64,000 nt of DNA from Chthonobacter rhizosphaerae (GCF_013839525.1 NZ_JACDIS010000013.1:1-64000); one strand, 5' to 3'; counted from the first letter of the stretch, positions 8,647-18,297 are shown. Program-made: numbers and translations. Notes: generated by a model not told the origin, from the letters alone.

Positions 8647-9708
8647 TCAGGCCGCCGCCGCGGCGTCGCGGAAGCTCACCAGGCGCCGGCCCGCCTCGTC
8701 CCAGAGCACCAGGCGGACGCACGCGAGGCTCTCGAGGAGCGTCAGGCGGCCGATGGACGCCAGTTCGGGATGGCGGTCCAGCACCTCCGGCAGCCGGTAG
8801 AAGGGGATGCGGCTGCACAGGTGGTGCACGTGATGGATGCCGATGTTCCCGGTGAACCAGCGCAGCGGCGCCGGCAGGTCGTAGTGCGAGCTGCCGTGGA
8901 GAGCCGCTTCCGGATGGCTCCAGTCGGCGCCCTTGTCCCAGGTGGTTTCGTCGAACTGGTGCTGGACGTAGAAGAGCCAGACGCCGATCGTGGCGCCGAT
9001 GATGGTGATCGGCGCCTGGACGAGCAGGAAGGCCTCCAGGCCGACCAGCCAGGCGAGGCCGGTGGCGACGGCCAGGATGCCGGCGTTGGTCGCCATGGCG
9101 CTGACCCAGGGTTCGGCGCCGGCGCGCATGAGGCCGACGGGCAGCCGGTGCTGCACGACGAACAGGTAGGTCGGCCCGAGAACGAACATCACCAGCGGGT
9201 GGCGGTAGAGCCGGTAGCGCAGGCGGCCGGCCCACGTGCGGGCGCGGTATTCGCGGACGGTGAGCGTGTCCACGTCGCCGATGCCCCGCAGGTCCAGGTT
9301 GCCGGACGAGGCATGGTGGATGGCGTGGGTGCGGCGCCAGACGTCGTGCGGCGTGAGCGTCAGGACGCCGATAACCCGGCCCACCCAGTCGTTGGCCGCG
9401 CGGGTGCGGAAGAAGGCGCCGTGGCTGCAGTCGTGCTGGATGATGAAGAGCCGCACCAGGAGGCCGGCCGCCGGAACGGCCAGAAGCAGCGTGCGCCAGT
9501 AGCCCACCTGGAGCGACGCCCACATGGCGGCCCAGAGGAGCGCCAGCGGGACGGCGGTGACGATGATCTCCAGGATGCTGCGGGCGTGGCTCGGCGCCCG
9601 GTAGGCGACAAGGATCTTGGGCCAGCGACGGGCGTCTGCGACGGCGTCGGCGGGACGCGCGTCTGCGACGGCGTCGGCGGAAAGGGTCGGAACGGTGTGA
9701 AATGTCAT
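8647..9708 (-). CDS. Fatty acid desaturase, membrane di-iron type
   Basis: A 353-residue integral membrane desaturase with the three histidine clusters that hold the di-iron site: HDCSH (92-96), HAIHH (128-132) and HHVHH (292-296). Four or more hydrophobic segments flank them. It resembles DesA-type delta-12/omega-6 desaturases acting on membrane lipid acyl chains. The regiospecificity cannot be read from sequence. It would adjust membrane fluidity, fitting the cold-shock gene nearby, though they are not in an operon. The N-terminus holds a tandem duplicated 9-residue unit (ADAVADARP) encoded by a 27-bp direct repeat. No clear ribosome site precedes the ATG. Confidence 0.9.
   Translation of the reverse strand: MTFHTVPTLSADAVADARPADAVADARRWPKILVAYRAPSHARSILEIIVTAVPLALLWAAMWASLQVGYWRTLLLAVPAAGLLVRLFIIQHDCSHGAFFRTRAANDWVGRVIGVLTLTPHDVWRRTHAIHHASSGNLDLRGIGDVDTLTVREYRARTWAGRLRYRLYRHPLVMFVLGPTYLFVVQHRLPVGLMRAGAEPWVSAMATNAGILAVATGLAWLVGLEAFLLVQAPITIIGATIGVWLFYVQHQFDETTWDKGADWSHPEAALHGSSHYDLPAPLRWFTGNIGIHHVHHLCSRIPFYRLPEVLDRHPELASIGRLTLLESLACVRLVLWDEAGRRLVSFRDAAAAA
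9632..9680. repeat. 27-bp-period tandem repeat in desaturase 5' end
   Basis: Two copies of the same 22-bp string start at 9632 and 9659. They duplicate nine codons at the N-terminus of the desaturase without shifting the frame. Confidence 0.8.
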
Positions 9709-9877
9709 GGCGGCGGACCATATCCGACATCCGTCGCCCGCACCTCTTCTTTCGGCGGTCGCGGCTGATTTTTCGCACGGGTGAGTCCGCCGGCCGGCCT
9801 GGACCGCCTCAAGGGTCGGCGCGCGCCGCCCGGCGGCGGCATCCGGACGTGGCGCCGGCGCGCCGTGCGGGCCGGCC

Positions 9878-12800
9878 TCAGGCGGGGTCGGCGGTGCGGG
9901 CGGACGCCAGCGCGTCGTCCACCAGCGCCTGCAGATCCGCGATCCGGAACGGCTTGCGCAGCATGGGGATGCCGGTCGCCAGGGCGTCGATGGCCGCCGT
10001 GTCGGCGTAGCCGCTGGCGAAGATGATCGGCAGGTCCGGGTGGCGCTGGCGGGCGGCCCTCGCGACCTCGGCCCCGTTCATGCCCGGCATCGCGAAGTCG
10101 AGGATCAGGAGGTCCGGCCGCCGGTCCTCGATCCGCCGGAGACCGGCGGGGCCGTCCTCGGCGGCCTCCACGGCGTGGCCGAGCGCCTCCAGCGAGGCGG
10201 CGAGGATGCGGCGCACGTCCCGGTCGTCGTCGACCACCAGGATGCGGGCGGTCCGCCGGGACGGCGCGACCGGATCCTCGGCGGGCTCGGCGCGGCCGAC
10301 CGCCTCGCCGGTGCGCGGCAGGTAGACCCGGACGGTGGTGCCCTTGCCGACCTCGCTCTCGATGCGGACGGTGCCGCCGGCCTGGCGGGCGATGCCGTAG
10401 ACCTGGCTGAGGCCGAGGCCGGTGCCCTTGCCGACGCCCTTGGTGGAGAAGAAAGGGTCGAACGCCCGCGACAGGATCTCCGGCGGCATGCCGGTGCCGG
10501 TGTCGGACACGTAGATCTCCACATACTCGCCGGCCGTCATCTCGGCGTCGGCCGTCACGGCCACCGCGCGCGTGCCGATGACGAGCTCGCCGCCGGAAGG
10601 CATGGCGTCGCGCGCGTTGATGGCGAGATTCAGCACGGCCATCTCCAGCTGGGTCGGATCGGACAGCACGGCGCCGTCGCCGTCGAGCCGCAGCTGCACC
10701 CGCACCAGCGGGCCGAGGGTGCGGGCGAGGAGATCGCTGATGCCGGCGAGGAGGTCGGCGACGGCGACGGGCTTCAGCTCCAGCCGCTGGGCGCGCGAGA
10801 AGGCCAGAAGCTGGGCGGTGAGCTTGGCGCCGCGCTCGGCGGTCTCCAGGGCCGCCTCGGCGAAGCGACGGACCCGGTCCTCGTCGCCGGGCTTGCGACG
10901 AATGAGGTCGAGCGCGCCCACGACGGCGCCGAGCACGTTGTTGAAGTCGTGCGCGATGCCGCCGGTCAGCTGGCCGACCGCCTCCATCTTCTGGGCCTGG
11001 CGGAGCGCCTCCTCGGCACGGACCTGGGCGGTGACGTTCCGGCCGGACCCGATCACCCGGGTTATGCGGCCGGTCTCCGAGGCGACCGGCATCAGGACGC
11101 TGTCCCAGTATTCGACGCCGCCCGGCAGCTCGAAGTTTTCCCGGTAGTGGTGGGCGGCGCGCGTCCTGATCGCCTCGCGGTAGCCGGCGATCGCCTTCCG
11201 GGCCGCCTCGGCCGGCAGGATGTCGACGATGCGCCGGCCGACCACGTCGGCGAGGCGCATGCCCATGGTGGCCTGGTGGGCGGGGTTCATCTGCTCAACC
11301 CGGAAGTCGTCGCTCTCGTCGATCTGGACCACGAACAGGGCCTCGGGCGTATTCTCGAAATAGGCCCGGTAGAGGGCGTCGGCCTCCTTGCGGGCGGTCT
11401 CGGCGGCCTGGAGGGCCTGGCTGACGGCCTTGTCCTCGGTCACGTCGCGCCCGATGCAGTAGATGAGGCCGCCATAGGGCTGGATGGCCCAGGAGATCCA
11501 GCGCCACGTGCCGTCCTTGTGGCGGTAGCGATCCTCGAACACGCTGGTGGGCTCGCCGGAGGCGAGCCGGCTGAGCTCCGCGGCCGTGCGCTCGGCGTCG
11601 TCCGGGTGCTTGATCTCGGCGGCGTTCCGCCCCTCCAGCCAGTCCGCCGGCCAGCCGAGCACCCGCTCCCAGGCCGGGTTGACGCTGAGGAGGGTGCCGT
11701 CGGTTCGCGCGACGCACATGAGGTCGCGGCTGAGGCGCCAGATCTGGTCGCGCTCGGCGGTGCGCTCGGCCACCTGGGATTCCAGGTCCTCGTTGAGGCG
11801 GCGGAGCTCCTCCTCAATCGCCTTCCGCCGGGTGATGTCGATGGCGGTGCCGAGGACGCGCAGGCACCGGCCCTCGTCGTCGAAGAGGCCGCGGCCCTTG
11901 GCGGCCACCCAGCGGACGATCCCGTCCTCCTTGCCGACCGTGCGGTACTCCACGTCATAGGCCGCCCGGCGCGCCGGGTCGGTGGCCGACGCGTAGGCGG
12001 CCGCGACCGCCTCGCGGTCGTCCGCGTGGAGGCCGGCGTAGAAGTCCGCCATGGTGACCGGCACGTCCGGCGAGATGCCGAACATGGCCTTCACCCGCGG
12101 CGGCCAGAACAGGACGTCGTTCACCTCGTCCACGTCCCAGAAGCCCACCTCCGCGGCCTCGGTGGCGAGCCTCAACTGCTCCTCGCTCTGGCGCAGGCGC
12201 AGTTCCGCCACCTTGCGGTCGTGCACGTCCTCGACGAGTCCGTACCAGCGGGTGATGGCGCCGGTCTCGTCCCGGAGCGGATAGGCGCGGGCGCGCACCC
12301 AGCGCGGGTCGGCCGCGCCCTTGCGACGGATCCGGTACTCCACGTCGACCGGCTCGCCGGAGGCGAGGGATCGGCCGAACCGCTCCAGGGTGCCCGGGAG
12401 GTCGTCGGGCCAGACCGCGTTCCGCCAGCCGTCGCCGAGCGGTTCGCCCGGCGCCTGGCCGGTCATCTCCAGCCAGCGGGCGGTGTAGGAGGTGATCCTG
12501 CCGGACGTGTCGCAGGTCCAGGGCGCCTGCGGGTTGAGCTCCACCGTGTTGCGGAGATGCGCCTCGCTCTCCTTCAGCGCCTGGGCGGCGCGCGCCCGCT
12601 CCACGGCGGACCAGGTCCGCTCGGCGATGTCCTCGGTGAGCAGCCTGTCCTCGGCCGACCAGCGGCGCGGCGCGTGGTGGTGGATGTAGAGGAGGGCCAG
12701 GAAGCGGCCCTCCTTGATCAGCGGCACGGCGAGCACGGAGCGGGTGCCAATGGCCGCGAAGGCCGCCGCGGCGGCGGGGGAGAGCCTCGGGTCGGCGTCG

Positions 12801-13567
12801 ACGTCGTCGACGCTCATGGTCCGCCCCGCCCGCAGTTCGCCGATGATCGGCGGCCCGAAAGCGTCCAGGTGATGGCGTCCGGCGACGCTCGCCATCGATC
12901 CGTCGGTCCAATCCGCCTCCACGACGAGGTGCGTCCCGGTCTCCTCCACCTCGGCGTAGCCGACCCGCCCGGCGCCCAGATGGACGCCGAGGTGCGCGGC
13001 GGCGGCCGCCTTGATCTCCTCCGGGTCCGCCATGTGGCGAAGCCGGTCGTCGAGGCCGAGGCGAAACTCCTGCCGGGCCCTGGCGAGCACCTGCTCGGTC
13101 GTCTCCGTGACGGCGCAGAACATGCCGCGGGTGTCGCCCGCCTCGTCGGCGAGGGGCGAATAGGAGAAGGTGAACCAGGTCCGCTCCTCGTGCCCGTGCC
13201 GGTTCATGACGAGCGGCAGGTCGCGACGGTAGACCGAGCGCCCGGCCACGGCGGCTTCGGCGAGGGGCCCGACGTCGTCCCAGATCTCGGCCCAGATGTC
13301 GGCGAACCGGGCGCCCATGGCGGCCGGATGCTTGCCGCCGAGGATCTCCGCGTAGGCGTCGTTGTAGAGGAAGACGAGGTCCGGCCCCCAGGCCAGGAAC
13401 ATGGGGAACCGGGACGTGAGCATCAGCCCGGTCGCGGTCTTCAGGGCCGCGGGCCATGAGGCCGGATGCCCGAGAGGGGAGCGGGACCAGTCGTGATCCC
13501 GGAGGAGGGCCGCGGTCTCTCCGAGGATGCCCGGAAAAACGTCGTCGCTGTCGACTGGCCGCGTCAT
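9878..13567 (-). CDS. Multi-PAS/GAF hybrid sensor histidine kinase with receiver
   Basis: A soluble 1229-residue hybrid kinase. The order is: PAS (about 20-140, starting with a DWxxSPLG...FPMFLAWGP segment), GAF (about 165-330), PAS repeats to about 740, a further PAS, HisKA with the phospho-histidine in AHDFNN (about 872), HATPase_c (NxxxNARDAMP, DTGTGMPPE, GTGLGLS) and a C-terminal receiver with Asp1157 in LILDFAMPG. A coiled coil sits between PAS modules. It has no transmembrane helix, so it senses a cytoplasmic cue, possibly light, redox or a ligand bound by PAS or GAF. ATG 13567 is preceded by AGGA at 5 nt; an upstream in-frame ATG at 13627 lacks a site. No partner regulator is adjacent. 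Confidence 0.92.
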   Translation of the reverse strand: MTRPVDSDDVFPGILGETAALLRDHDWSRSPLGHPASWPAALKTATGLMLTSRFPMFLAWGPDLVFLYNDAYAEILGGKHPAAMGARFADIWAEIWDDVGPLAEAAVAGRSVYRRDLPLVMNRHGHEERTWFTFSYSPLADEAGDTRGMFCAVTETTEQVLARARQEFRLGLDDRLRHMADPEEIKAAAAAHLGVHLGAGRVGYAEVEETGTHLVVEADWTDGSMASVAGRHHLDAFGPPIIGELRAGRTMSVDDVDADPRLSPAAAAAFAAIGTRSVLAVPLIKEGRFLALLYIHHHAPRRWSAEDRLLTEDIAERTWSAVERARAAQALKESEAHLRNTVELNPQAPWTCDTSGRITSYTARWLEMTGQAPGEPLGDGWRNAVWPDDLPGTLERFGRSLASGEPVDVEYRIRRKGAADPRWVRARAYPLRDETGAITRWYGLVEDVHDRKVAELRLRQSEEQLRLATEAAEVGFWDVDEVNDVLFWPPRVKAMFGISPDVPVTMADFYAGLHADDREAVAAAYASATDPARRAAYDVEYRTVGKEDGIVRWVAAKGRGLFDDEGRCLRVLGTAIDITRRKAIEEELRRLNEDLESQVAERTAERDQIWRLSRDLMCVARTDGTLLSVNPAWERVLGWPADWLEGRNAAEIKHPDDAERTAAELSRLASGEPTSVFEDRYRHKDGTWRWISWAIQPYGGLIYCIGRDVTEDKAVSQALQAAETARKEADALYRAYFENTPEALFVVQIDESDDFRVEQMNPAHQATMGMRLADVVGRRIVDILPAEAARKAIAGYREAIRTRAAHHYRENFELPGGVEYWDSVLMPVASETGRITRVIGSGRNVTAQVRAEEALRQAQKMEAVGQLTGGIAHDFNNVLGAVVGALDLIRRKPGDEDRVRRFAEAALETAERGAKLTAQLLAFSRAQRLELKPVAVADLLAGISDLLARTLGPLVRVQLRLDGDGAVLSDPTQLEMAVLNLAINARDAMPSGGELVIGTRAVAVTADAEMTAGEYVEIYVSDTGTGMPPEILSRAFDPFFSTKGVGKGTGLGLSQVYGIARQAGGTVRIESEVGKGTTVRVYLPRTGEAVGRAEPAEDPVAPSRRTARILVVDDDRDVRRILAASLEALGHAVEAAEDGPAGLRRIEDRRPDLLILDFAMPGMNGAEVARAARQRHPDLPIIFASGYADTAAIDALATGIPMLRKPFRIADLQALVDDALASARTADPA

Positions 13568-14012
13568 GGGTGTCCTGTGGTTCTCGTCCGTCACGGTCGC
13601 GTCTCGGCCCGCCGATCGGCCGCTCAAGAGAACTCGCGCGGCCGCATTGCGATCCGGGCGGCGCGACAGGACGCCGGGACGGCGGGCCGACGCGATGTGA
13701 GGGCCGGTTCCGGACCGCGGTTCGACCCCGCCCCCGCCAACGCCCCACGCGGCCGACGCGTCATAGCTCAGATCGGGTCCATTTGCATGTGATTTGCATA
13801 TTTAAGGATCAGGAGAATCCACCAGGAGACGGCACCAGGGCGCGGACACGGCGGACCGGGACGGGGCAAACGGGCTCCGGGCAAGGATCGAGGCGGCGTT
13901 CGGCCGGTCTGGGTCAACTTGGCCGGACTTGGACGGACCGGGCCGGACCGGCCGGGTCCCGGCGCCGACCGGGCCCCGGCGCCGGTCGGGACCGGGTGGC
14001 TCCGGGGCTTCG
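13568..14012. other. Intergenic region upstream of the hybrid kinase
   Basis: The left half is GC-rich. An AT-richer patch at 13780-13806 holds two ATTTGCAT copies (13781-13788 and 13792-13799), 11 bp apart and therefore on one face of the helix. The right part (13930-14000) is a run of CCGG-rich direct and inverted repeats and may end the tct transcript. No gene was seen. Confidence 0.5.
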
Positions 14013-15518
14013 TCAGCCCTCCTCGACGAACACCTCGTCGCGCTTGCGCCGGACCTGCGGCAGCAGCACGACCGCCAGCACCGCGACCGCTAGGAGAAGG
14101 AGGACGAGGCTGATCGGCCGGGTGACGAACACGCTCGGGTCGCCGCGGCCGAGGATCATGGCGCGGCGGAGGTTCTCCTCCAGCATGGGGCCGAGCACGA
14201 AGCCGAGGAGCAGCGGCGCCGGCTCGCACCGGAGCTTCAGGAGCACGTAGCCGAGGAGGCCGAAGGCCGCGACGGCGAAGAGGTCGAAGGTGTTCGAGTT
14301 GACGCTGTAGACCCCGATGGAGCAGAAGGCCATGATGATCGGGAAGAGGACCTTGTAGGGCACCTTCAGGAGTTTCACCCAGAGGCCGATCATCGGCAGG
14401 TTGAGGACGATCAGCATCAGGTTGCCGATCCACATGGACGCGATGATGCCCCAGAACAGGGCCGGCTGTTCCGTGGCGACGTTCGGGCCGGGGACGATGC
14501 CCTGGATGATCATGGCGCCGATCATCAGCGCCATCACCGGATTGGCCGGGATGCCGAGGGTGAGGAGCGGGATGAAGGACGTCTGCGCCCCGGCGTTGTT
14601 GGCCGATTCCGGGCCGGCGACGCCCTCCACGGCGCCCTTGCCGAAGGCCTCGGGCGTCTTCGACATCTTCTTCTCGACCGTGTAGGACGCGAAGGCCGCG
14701 AGCACCGCGCCGCCGCCCGGCAGGATGCCGAGCACGGAGCCGATCGCCGTGCCGCGCACCATGGGGCCGACCATCCGGCCGAGGTCCTCGCGCGACGGCC
14801 AGAGGCCGCTGAGGCTGGCGCCGATGACCGTCCGGTCCTGGTCGCCTTCGAGGTTGCGGAGGATTTCGGCGATGCCGAACAGGCCGACCGCCAGCGCCAC
14901 GAAGTTCAGCCCGTCGGCGAACTCCGGCAGGTCCATGGTGAAGCGGGGCGTGCCGGTGTAGATGTCCGTGCCGACGAGGCCGAGCAGGAGGCCGAGCGTC
15001 ACCATGGCGAGGGCCTTGGGGACGGACCCGTGGGCGAGCGCGATGGCCGACACGAGGCCGAGCACCATGAGCGAGAAGTATTCCGCCGCGCCGAACTTCA
15101 GCGCGATGACGGTGAGGAGCGGCGCGAAGATGGCGACGAGGAGCGTCGCCACCGAACCGGCGAAGAAGGAGCCGAGCGCCGCGACCGCGAGCGCCGTGCC
15201 GGCCTTGCCGGCGCGCGCCATCTGGTAGCCGTCGATGGCCGTGACGGCGGAGGAGGACTCCCCCGGCATGTTGATCAGGATGGCCGTGGTGGAGCCGCCG
15301 TACTGGGCGCCGTAGTAGATGCCCGACAGCATGATGAGCGAGGACACCGGCTCCAGCTGGAAGGTGATCGGCAGCAGCATCGCGATGGTGGCCGTGGCGC
15401 CGATGCCCGGCAGCACGCCGATGAGCGTGCCGAGGATGACGCCGATCAGGCAGAACAGGAGGTTCGCCGGGCTGGCGGCCGTCGCGAAGCCGAGGGCGAG
15501 GTCGGACAGGAGTTCCAT
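14013..15518 (-). CDS. tctA: Tripartite tricarboxylate transporter, large permease TctA
   Basis: A 501-residue inner-membrane protein with about 11-12 hydrophobic segments. It carries the TctA glycine-rich signatures (GVLPGIGATATIAMLLPITF near residue 40 and GILPGGGAVLAAF in the second half). With TctB and the periplasmic binder it imports a carboxylate, driven by an ion gradient. The start at 15518 has GAGG 8 nt upstream, placed over the end of tctB. It is the last gene of a tctC-tctB-tctA operon. The substrate is not predictable, because the binder family is very broad. Confidence 0.92.
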   Translation of the reverse strand: MELLSDLALGFATAASPANLLFCLIGVILGTLIGVLPGIGATATIAMLLPITFQLEPVSSLIMLSGIYYGAQYGGSTTAILINMPGESSSAVTAIDGYQMARAGKAGTALAVAALGSFFAGSVATLLVAIFAPLLTVIALKFGAAEYFSLMVLGLVSAIALAHGSVPKALAMVTLGLLLGLVGTDIYTGTPRFTMDLPEFADGLNFVALAVGLFGIAEILRNLEGDQDRTVIGASLSGLWPSREDLGRMVGPMVRGTAIGSVLGILPGGGAVLAAFASYTVEKKMSKTPEAFGKGAVEGVAGPESANNAGAQTSFIPLLTLGIPANPVMALMIGAMIIQGIVPGPNVATEQPALFWGIIASMWIGNLMLIVLNLPMIGLWVKLLKVPYKVLFPIIMAFCSIGVYSVNSNTFDLFAVAAFGLLGYVLLKLRCEPAPLLLGFVLGPMLEENLRRAMILGRGDPSVFVTRPISLVLLLLAVAVLAVVLLPQVRRKRDEVFVEEG

Positions 15519-15528
15519 GGGGCGCGCC

Positions 15529-15990
15529 TCAGAAGGGAAGCCACGGGCCGAAGCGGCGGAAGGGAAGGCTGAGGGCGTAGCTGAACACGAGCGTGGAGAA
15601 GATCGTGACGGCGACCGCGAGCAGCACCGCCTGGAGAAGCGACATGCGCCTGGAGGCGAGCGCGGCCGTGAAGGCGGCCAGGAAGACCGCCGGCACGAAG
15701 CCGGCGCCGCGGACGGTGAGGCCGAACACGATCGGCGCCGGCAGGATGAACAGCATGCCGCGCCAGGCGAGCCGGCCGATCGGCTCGCCGTCGGACTGGA
15801 CCGCGCCGCCGAGGATGACGAGGCCGAAGAGGACGAGGAGGCCGGAGAGGATGAGCGGGAAATAGCCCGGCCCCATCCGCAAGGCGGTGCCGAGATCGAG
15901 GTTCAGCGCCTGCAGGCCGAACAGGATCCCGAACAGGACGAAGAGGCCGCCCGCGATCGCGTCGGCCTTGTCGATGCGTTTGCCTTCCAT
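15529..15990 (-). CDS. tctB: Tripartite tricarboxylate transporter, small permease TctB
   Basis: A 153-residue membrane protein with four hydrophobic helices, beginning MEGKRIDKADAIAGG, the usual size and layout of TctB. It completes the membrane part of the tripartite carboxylate importer. It lies 10 bp before tctA and 118 bp after the binder gene, with two strong stem-loops in that gap. Confidence 0.88.
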   Translation of the reverse strand: MEGKRIDKADAIAGGLFVLFGILFGLQALNLDLGTALRMGPGYFPLILSGLLVLFGLVILGGAVQSDGEPIGRLAWRGMLFILPAPIVFGLTVRGAGFVPAVFLAAFTAALASRRMSLLQAVLLAVAVTIFSTLVFSYALSLPFRRFGPWLPF

Positions 15991-16040
15991 GGAGATCGGA
16001 TCCAGCCCCGCGAGGACGCGCCGAACGCGCCGGAGAGACG

Positions 16041-16101
16041 CGCCCCGGCGCTGCGGCCGGGGCGCTTCGGGAAAGAGCCCCGGCGCCGGTGGCGCCGGGG
16101 C
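16041..16101 (-). promoter_or_regulatory. Double stem-loop between tctC and tctB
   Basis: Two hairpins follow one another: a 9-bp stem (16041-16049 with 16056-16064) and a perfect 11-bp stem (16077-16087 with 16091-16101, 3-nt loop). The second starts 8 nt past the tctC stop. There is no T run on the transcribed strand, so the structures more likely stabilise the tctC mRNA or limit read-through than fully terminate. Confidence 0.65.
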
Positions 16102-16108
16102 GCGCTCG

Positions 16109-17086
16109 TCAGTCGGCGTAGACGCCGGCCGCCTCGATGACCGGCTTCCAGCGGGCGATCTCGGATTCCAGCTTGGCCTTCAGCGCCTCGGGCGTCGCAT
16201 CGGCTGCGGGCGACGGGGTGGTGCCGAGCTCGCCCAGGCGGTTCGCGATCTCCGGGTCCGCAAGAGCCTTCTGGAGCGAGGCGGAGAGCCGCGAGGTCAC
16301 GTCGGCCGGGGTGCCCTTCGGCACGTAGATGCCGTGCCAGACCGAAACCTCGAACCCCTCGAGGCCGCCCTCGGCGGCAGTGGGCATGTCCGGGAAGATG
16401 GCGAGGCGCTCCGGCGTCGTGACCGCGTAGCCCTTGATCGTGCCGCCCTTGATCTGCTCGGTCGTGTTGGTGGTCTGGTCGCACATGATGTCGACCTGGC
16501 CGCCGAGGAGGTCGGTCATGGCCGGGCCCGTGCCCTTGTACGGGACGGTCACGATGGGCGCCTCGAGCGCGGACATGAGCAGCATGCCGCACAGGTGCGA
16601 CGCGGCGCCGATGCCGGCGTTGGCGAGCGTGATCTGGTCGGCGTTCTCCTTCACGTAGGAGACGAAGGCCTTCATGTCGGCGGGCTCGAAGTCCTTGCGC
16701 GCCACGATGGTCATCGGCACCTCGGTGACGAGGCCGACGTAGTCGAAGTCGTTGAGGGGATCGTAGGCGAGCTTGCGGTAGAGGGTGGCGCTGGTCGCCA
16801 TGCCGATGTGGTGGAGGAGCATGGTGTAGCCGTCCGCCTCCGCGGAGGCGGTCCGGCCCGCGCCGAGCGTGCCGCCGGCGCCGCCCACGTTCTCCACGAT
16901 GATCTGCTGGCCGAGGTCGGCCGACATCTTCTCGGCGATGAGCCGCCCGACCGTGTCGGTGGGCCCGCCGGCCGCGAACGGGACGATCATGGTGATCTGG
17001 CGTTCGGGGAAGGACTGAGCCTCTGCCGAGGTCGCGGCGAGCCATACGCCGGCCGCAAGGCCAGCCATCCTGAAGAACGACGTCAT
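16109..17086 (-). CDS. tctC: Tripartite tricarboxylate transporter binding protein (Bug family)
   Basis: A 325-residue periplasmic solute-binding protein. It has a signal peptide ending at SAEAQ, then QITMIVPFAAGGPTDTVGRL, the classic Bug/TctC start, and a pyrrolidine-like ligand cleft. ATG 17086 is chosen because GGAGG lies 6 nt upstream; two upstream in-frame ATGs lack such a site. It captures a carboxylate and delivers it to TctAB. As the first gene it is expected to be the most abundant product, in line with the stem-loops just downstream. Confidence 0.9.
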   Translation of the reverse strand: MTSFFRMAGLAAGVWLAATSAEAQSFPERQITMIVPFAAGGPTDTVGRLIAEKMSADLGQQIIVENVGGAGGTLGAGRTASAEADGYTMLLHHIGMATSATLYRKLAYDPLNDFDYVGLVTEVPMTIVARKDFEPADMKAFVSYVKENADQITLANAGIGAASHLCGMLLMSALEAPIVTVPYKGTGPAMTDLLGGQVDIMCDQTTNTTEQIKGGTIKGYAVTTPERLAIFPDMPTAAEGGLEGFEVSVWHGIYVPKGTPADVTSRLSASLQKALADPEIANRLGELGTTPSPAADATPEALKAKLESEIARWKPVIEAAGVYAD

Positions 17087-17464
17087 TCCCTTCCTCCCAT
17101 TCATCTTCTGTTTCGCCATGCCCGGAGTCCCATGGCGGATCGGTCATTCGAAGCCGTCAGGCCGGAAACGTAAAGCTGTGGTTTTCCGCAGTCGATGCAT
17201 TCTTTTGACATATCGGCGAAAAAACGCGAGAGTCCGGCCGCGCGGACGGGTGGCCGCCGGACCGCCGCCGCCCGCCTGTCCCGAGGGTCGGTCGCGCCTG
17301 ATGCCGGCGCCTGACTGGTCGGAACAGCCGGCCGGATCGCGGTGTTCTGCCCAAGGATCGGGCACGCCGGCGACGCCCCGCCCGGATGCCCCGGGCCGGC
17401 GGCGCGTCAACGCCGCGTCGGGGCTCCGGCAGGCGGCCGAAGGCGGGCCATTCGGGAGGCGGGA
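17087..17464. other. Divergent region between tctC and cytochrome c
   Basis: An AT-richer stretch at about 17165-17230 probably holds the tct promoter. No box pair is convincing enough to call. The rest is GC-rich with no supported gene. Confidence 0.45.
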
Positions 17465-18058
17465 ATGGAGCGGCGGACAGGGATGATCGCTCTTCTGGCC
17501 GGGGTGGCGGGCCTTCTGGTGGCGGCCTGGCCGCGGCGCGGGCCCGCGCCGGCCGGCGAGGCGGCGGGAGCGGTCCGGTCCGCGCCGGTCACCGGCGCCG
17601 CGCCCGTCACCGGCGCCGCGTCCGCCACCGGCGCCGCGTCCGGACCGAGGCGAAGCGGGACGGGGACGGCGATCTTGGCGGCCGTCGCCGCGGCCGGGTT
17701 CGCGGCGGGCCTCGGCGTCGCCCTGCTGCCGGCCGTGCCGGACCCGGCGGACACGGCGCGAGCCATCCGGCTGACCGGCGGCGACCCGGAGGCCGGGCGG
17801 GCCCTCCTGCGCGCCCACGCCTGCATCTACTGCCACACGATCCCGGGCGTCGGCGGGGCCGACGGCTCGGTGGGCCCCAACCTCGGCGGGCACGCCGGGC
17901 GTCTGTTCCTGGGCGGGACGGCCTACAACACGCCGGACATGCTGGTGCGCTGGATCAGGGACCCGCGCTCGGTCGATCCGCAGGCCGACATGCCGGCCAC
18001 CGGGGCGAGCGAGCGCGAAGCGCGCGACATCGCGGCTTTCCTGTACACCTTGCGGTGA
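17465..18058 (+). CDS. Membrane-anchored c-type cytochrome
   Basis: A 197-residue protein. Two hydrophobic segments (about 8-22 and 68-92) flank a Pro/Ala/Thr-Gly-rich linker. A periplasmic monohaem domain follows, with Cys120-x-x-Cys123-His124 and a likely axial Met176 in ADMPAT. GGGAGG lies 5 nt before the ATG, and the longer upstream frame is not needed. It should carry electrons at the periplasmic face of the membrane. The oxidase or reductase partner is not adjacent. The linker is encoded by three near-identical 18-bp units. Confidence 0.85.
   Translation: MERRTGMIALLAGVAGLLVAAWPRRGPAPAGEAAGAVRSAPVTGAAPVTGAASATGAASGPRRSGTGTAILAAVAAAGFAAGLGVALLPAVPDPADTARAIRLTGGDPEAGRALLRAHACIYCHTIPGVGGADGSVGPNLGGHAGRLFLGGTAYNTPDMLVRWIRDPRSVDPQADMPATGASEREARDIAAFLYTLR
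17586..17640. repeat. 18-bp tandem repeat in the cytochrome linker
   Basis: Three successive 18-bp units encode (A/S)(P)V/A-T-G-A-A blocks in the linker between the two hydrophobic segments of the cytochrome. Differences are confined to a few bases, so the repeat may be young. Confidence 0.7.
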
Positions 18059-18297
18059 AGGTCCGGCGCCTTGAACGGAACCGCCGCCACGGGCCGACGC
18101 TTCCCCCATGGTTCGTCGCAGACAAAAAATGTTAAATGCGAGCTGCACATCCATTGGCGCGGTGCTCTCCGGAGAGCGGCACCAAGCGGGCGAGATTGGT
18201 CCCGGCGACCGGGCGCCCCGCCCGTCCGCGCCGGGGATGTGCCGGCCGGCATGGTCGCAGCAGGCTTTCCGTTTCTCGTCGCCTGATCGGGTTCGTC

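Noticed and set aside
10040..13459. An 1139-codon plus-strand frame opposite the hybrid kinase
   Set aside because: It is the complement of conserved PAS, HisKA and receiver domains. Composition is low-complexity and no domain is visible.
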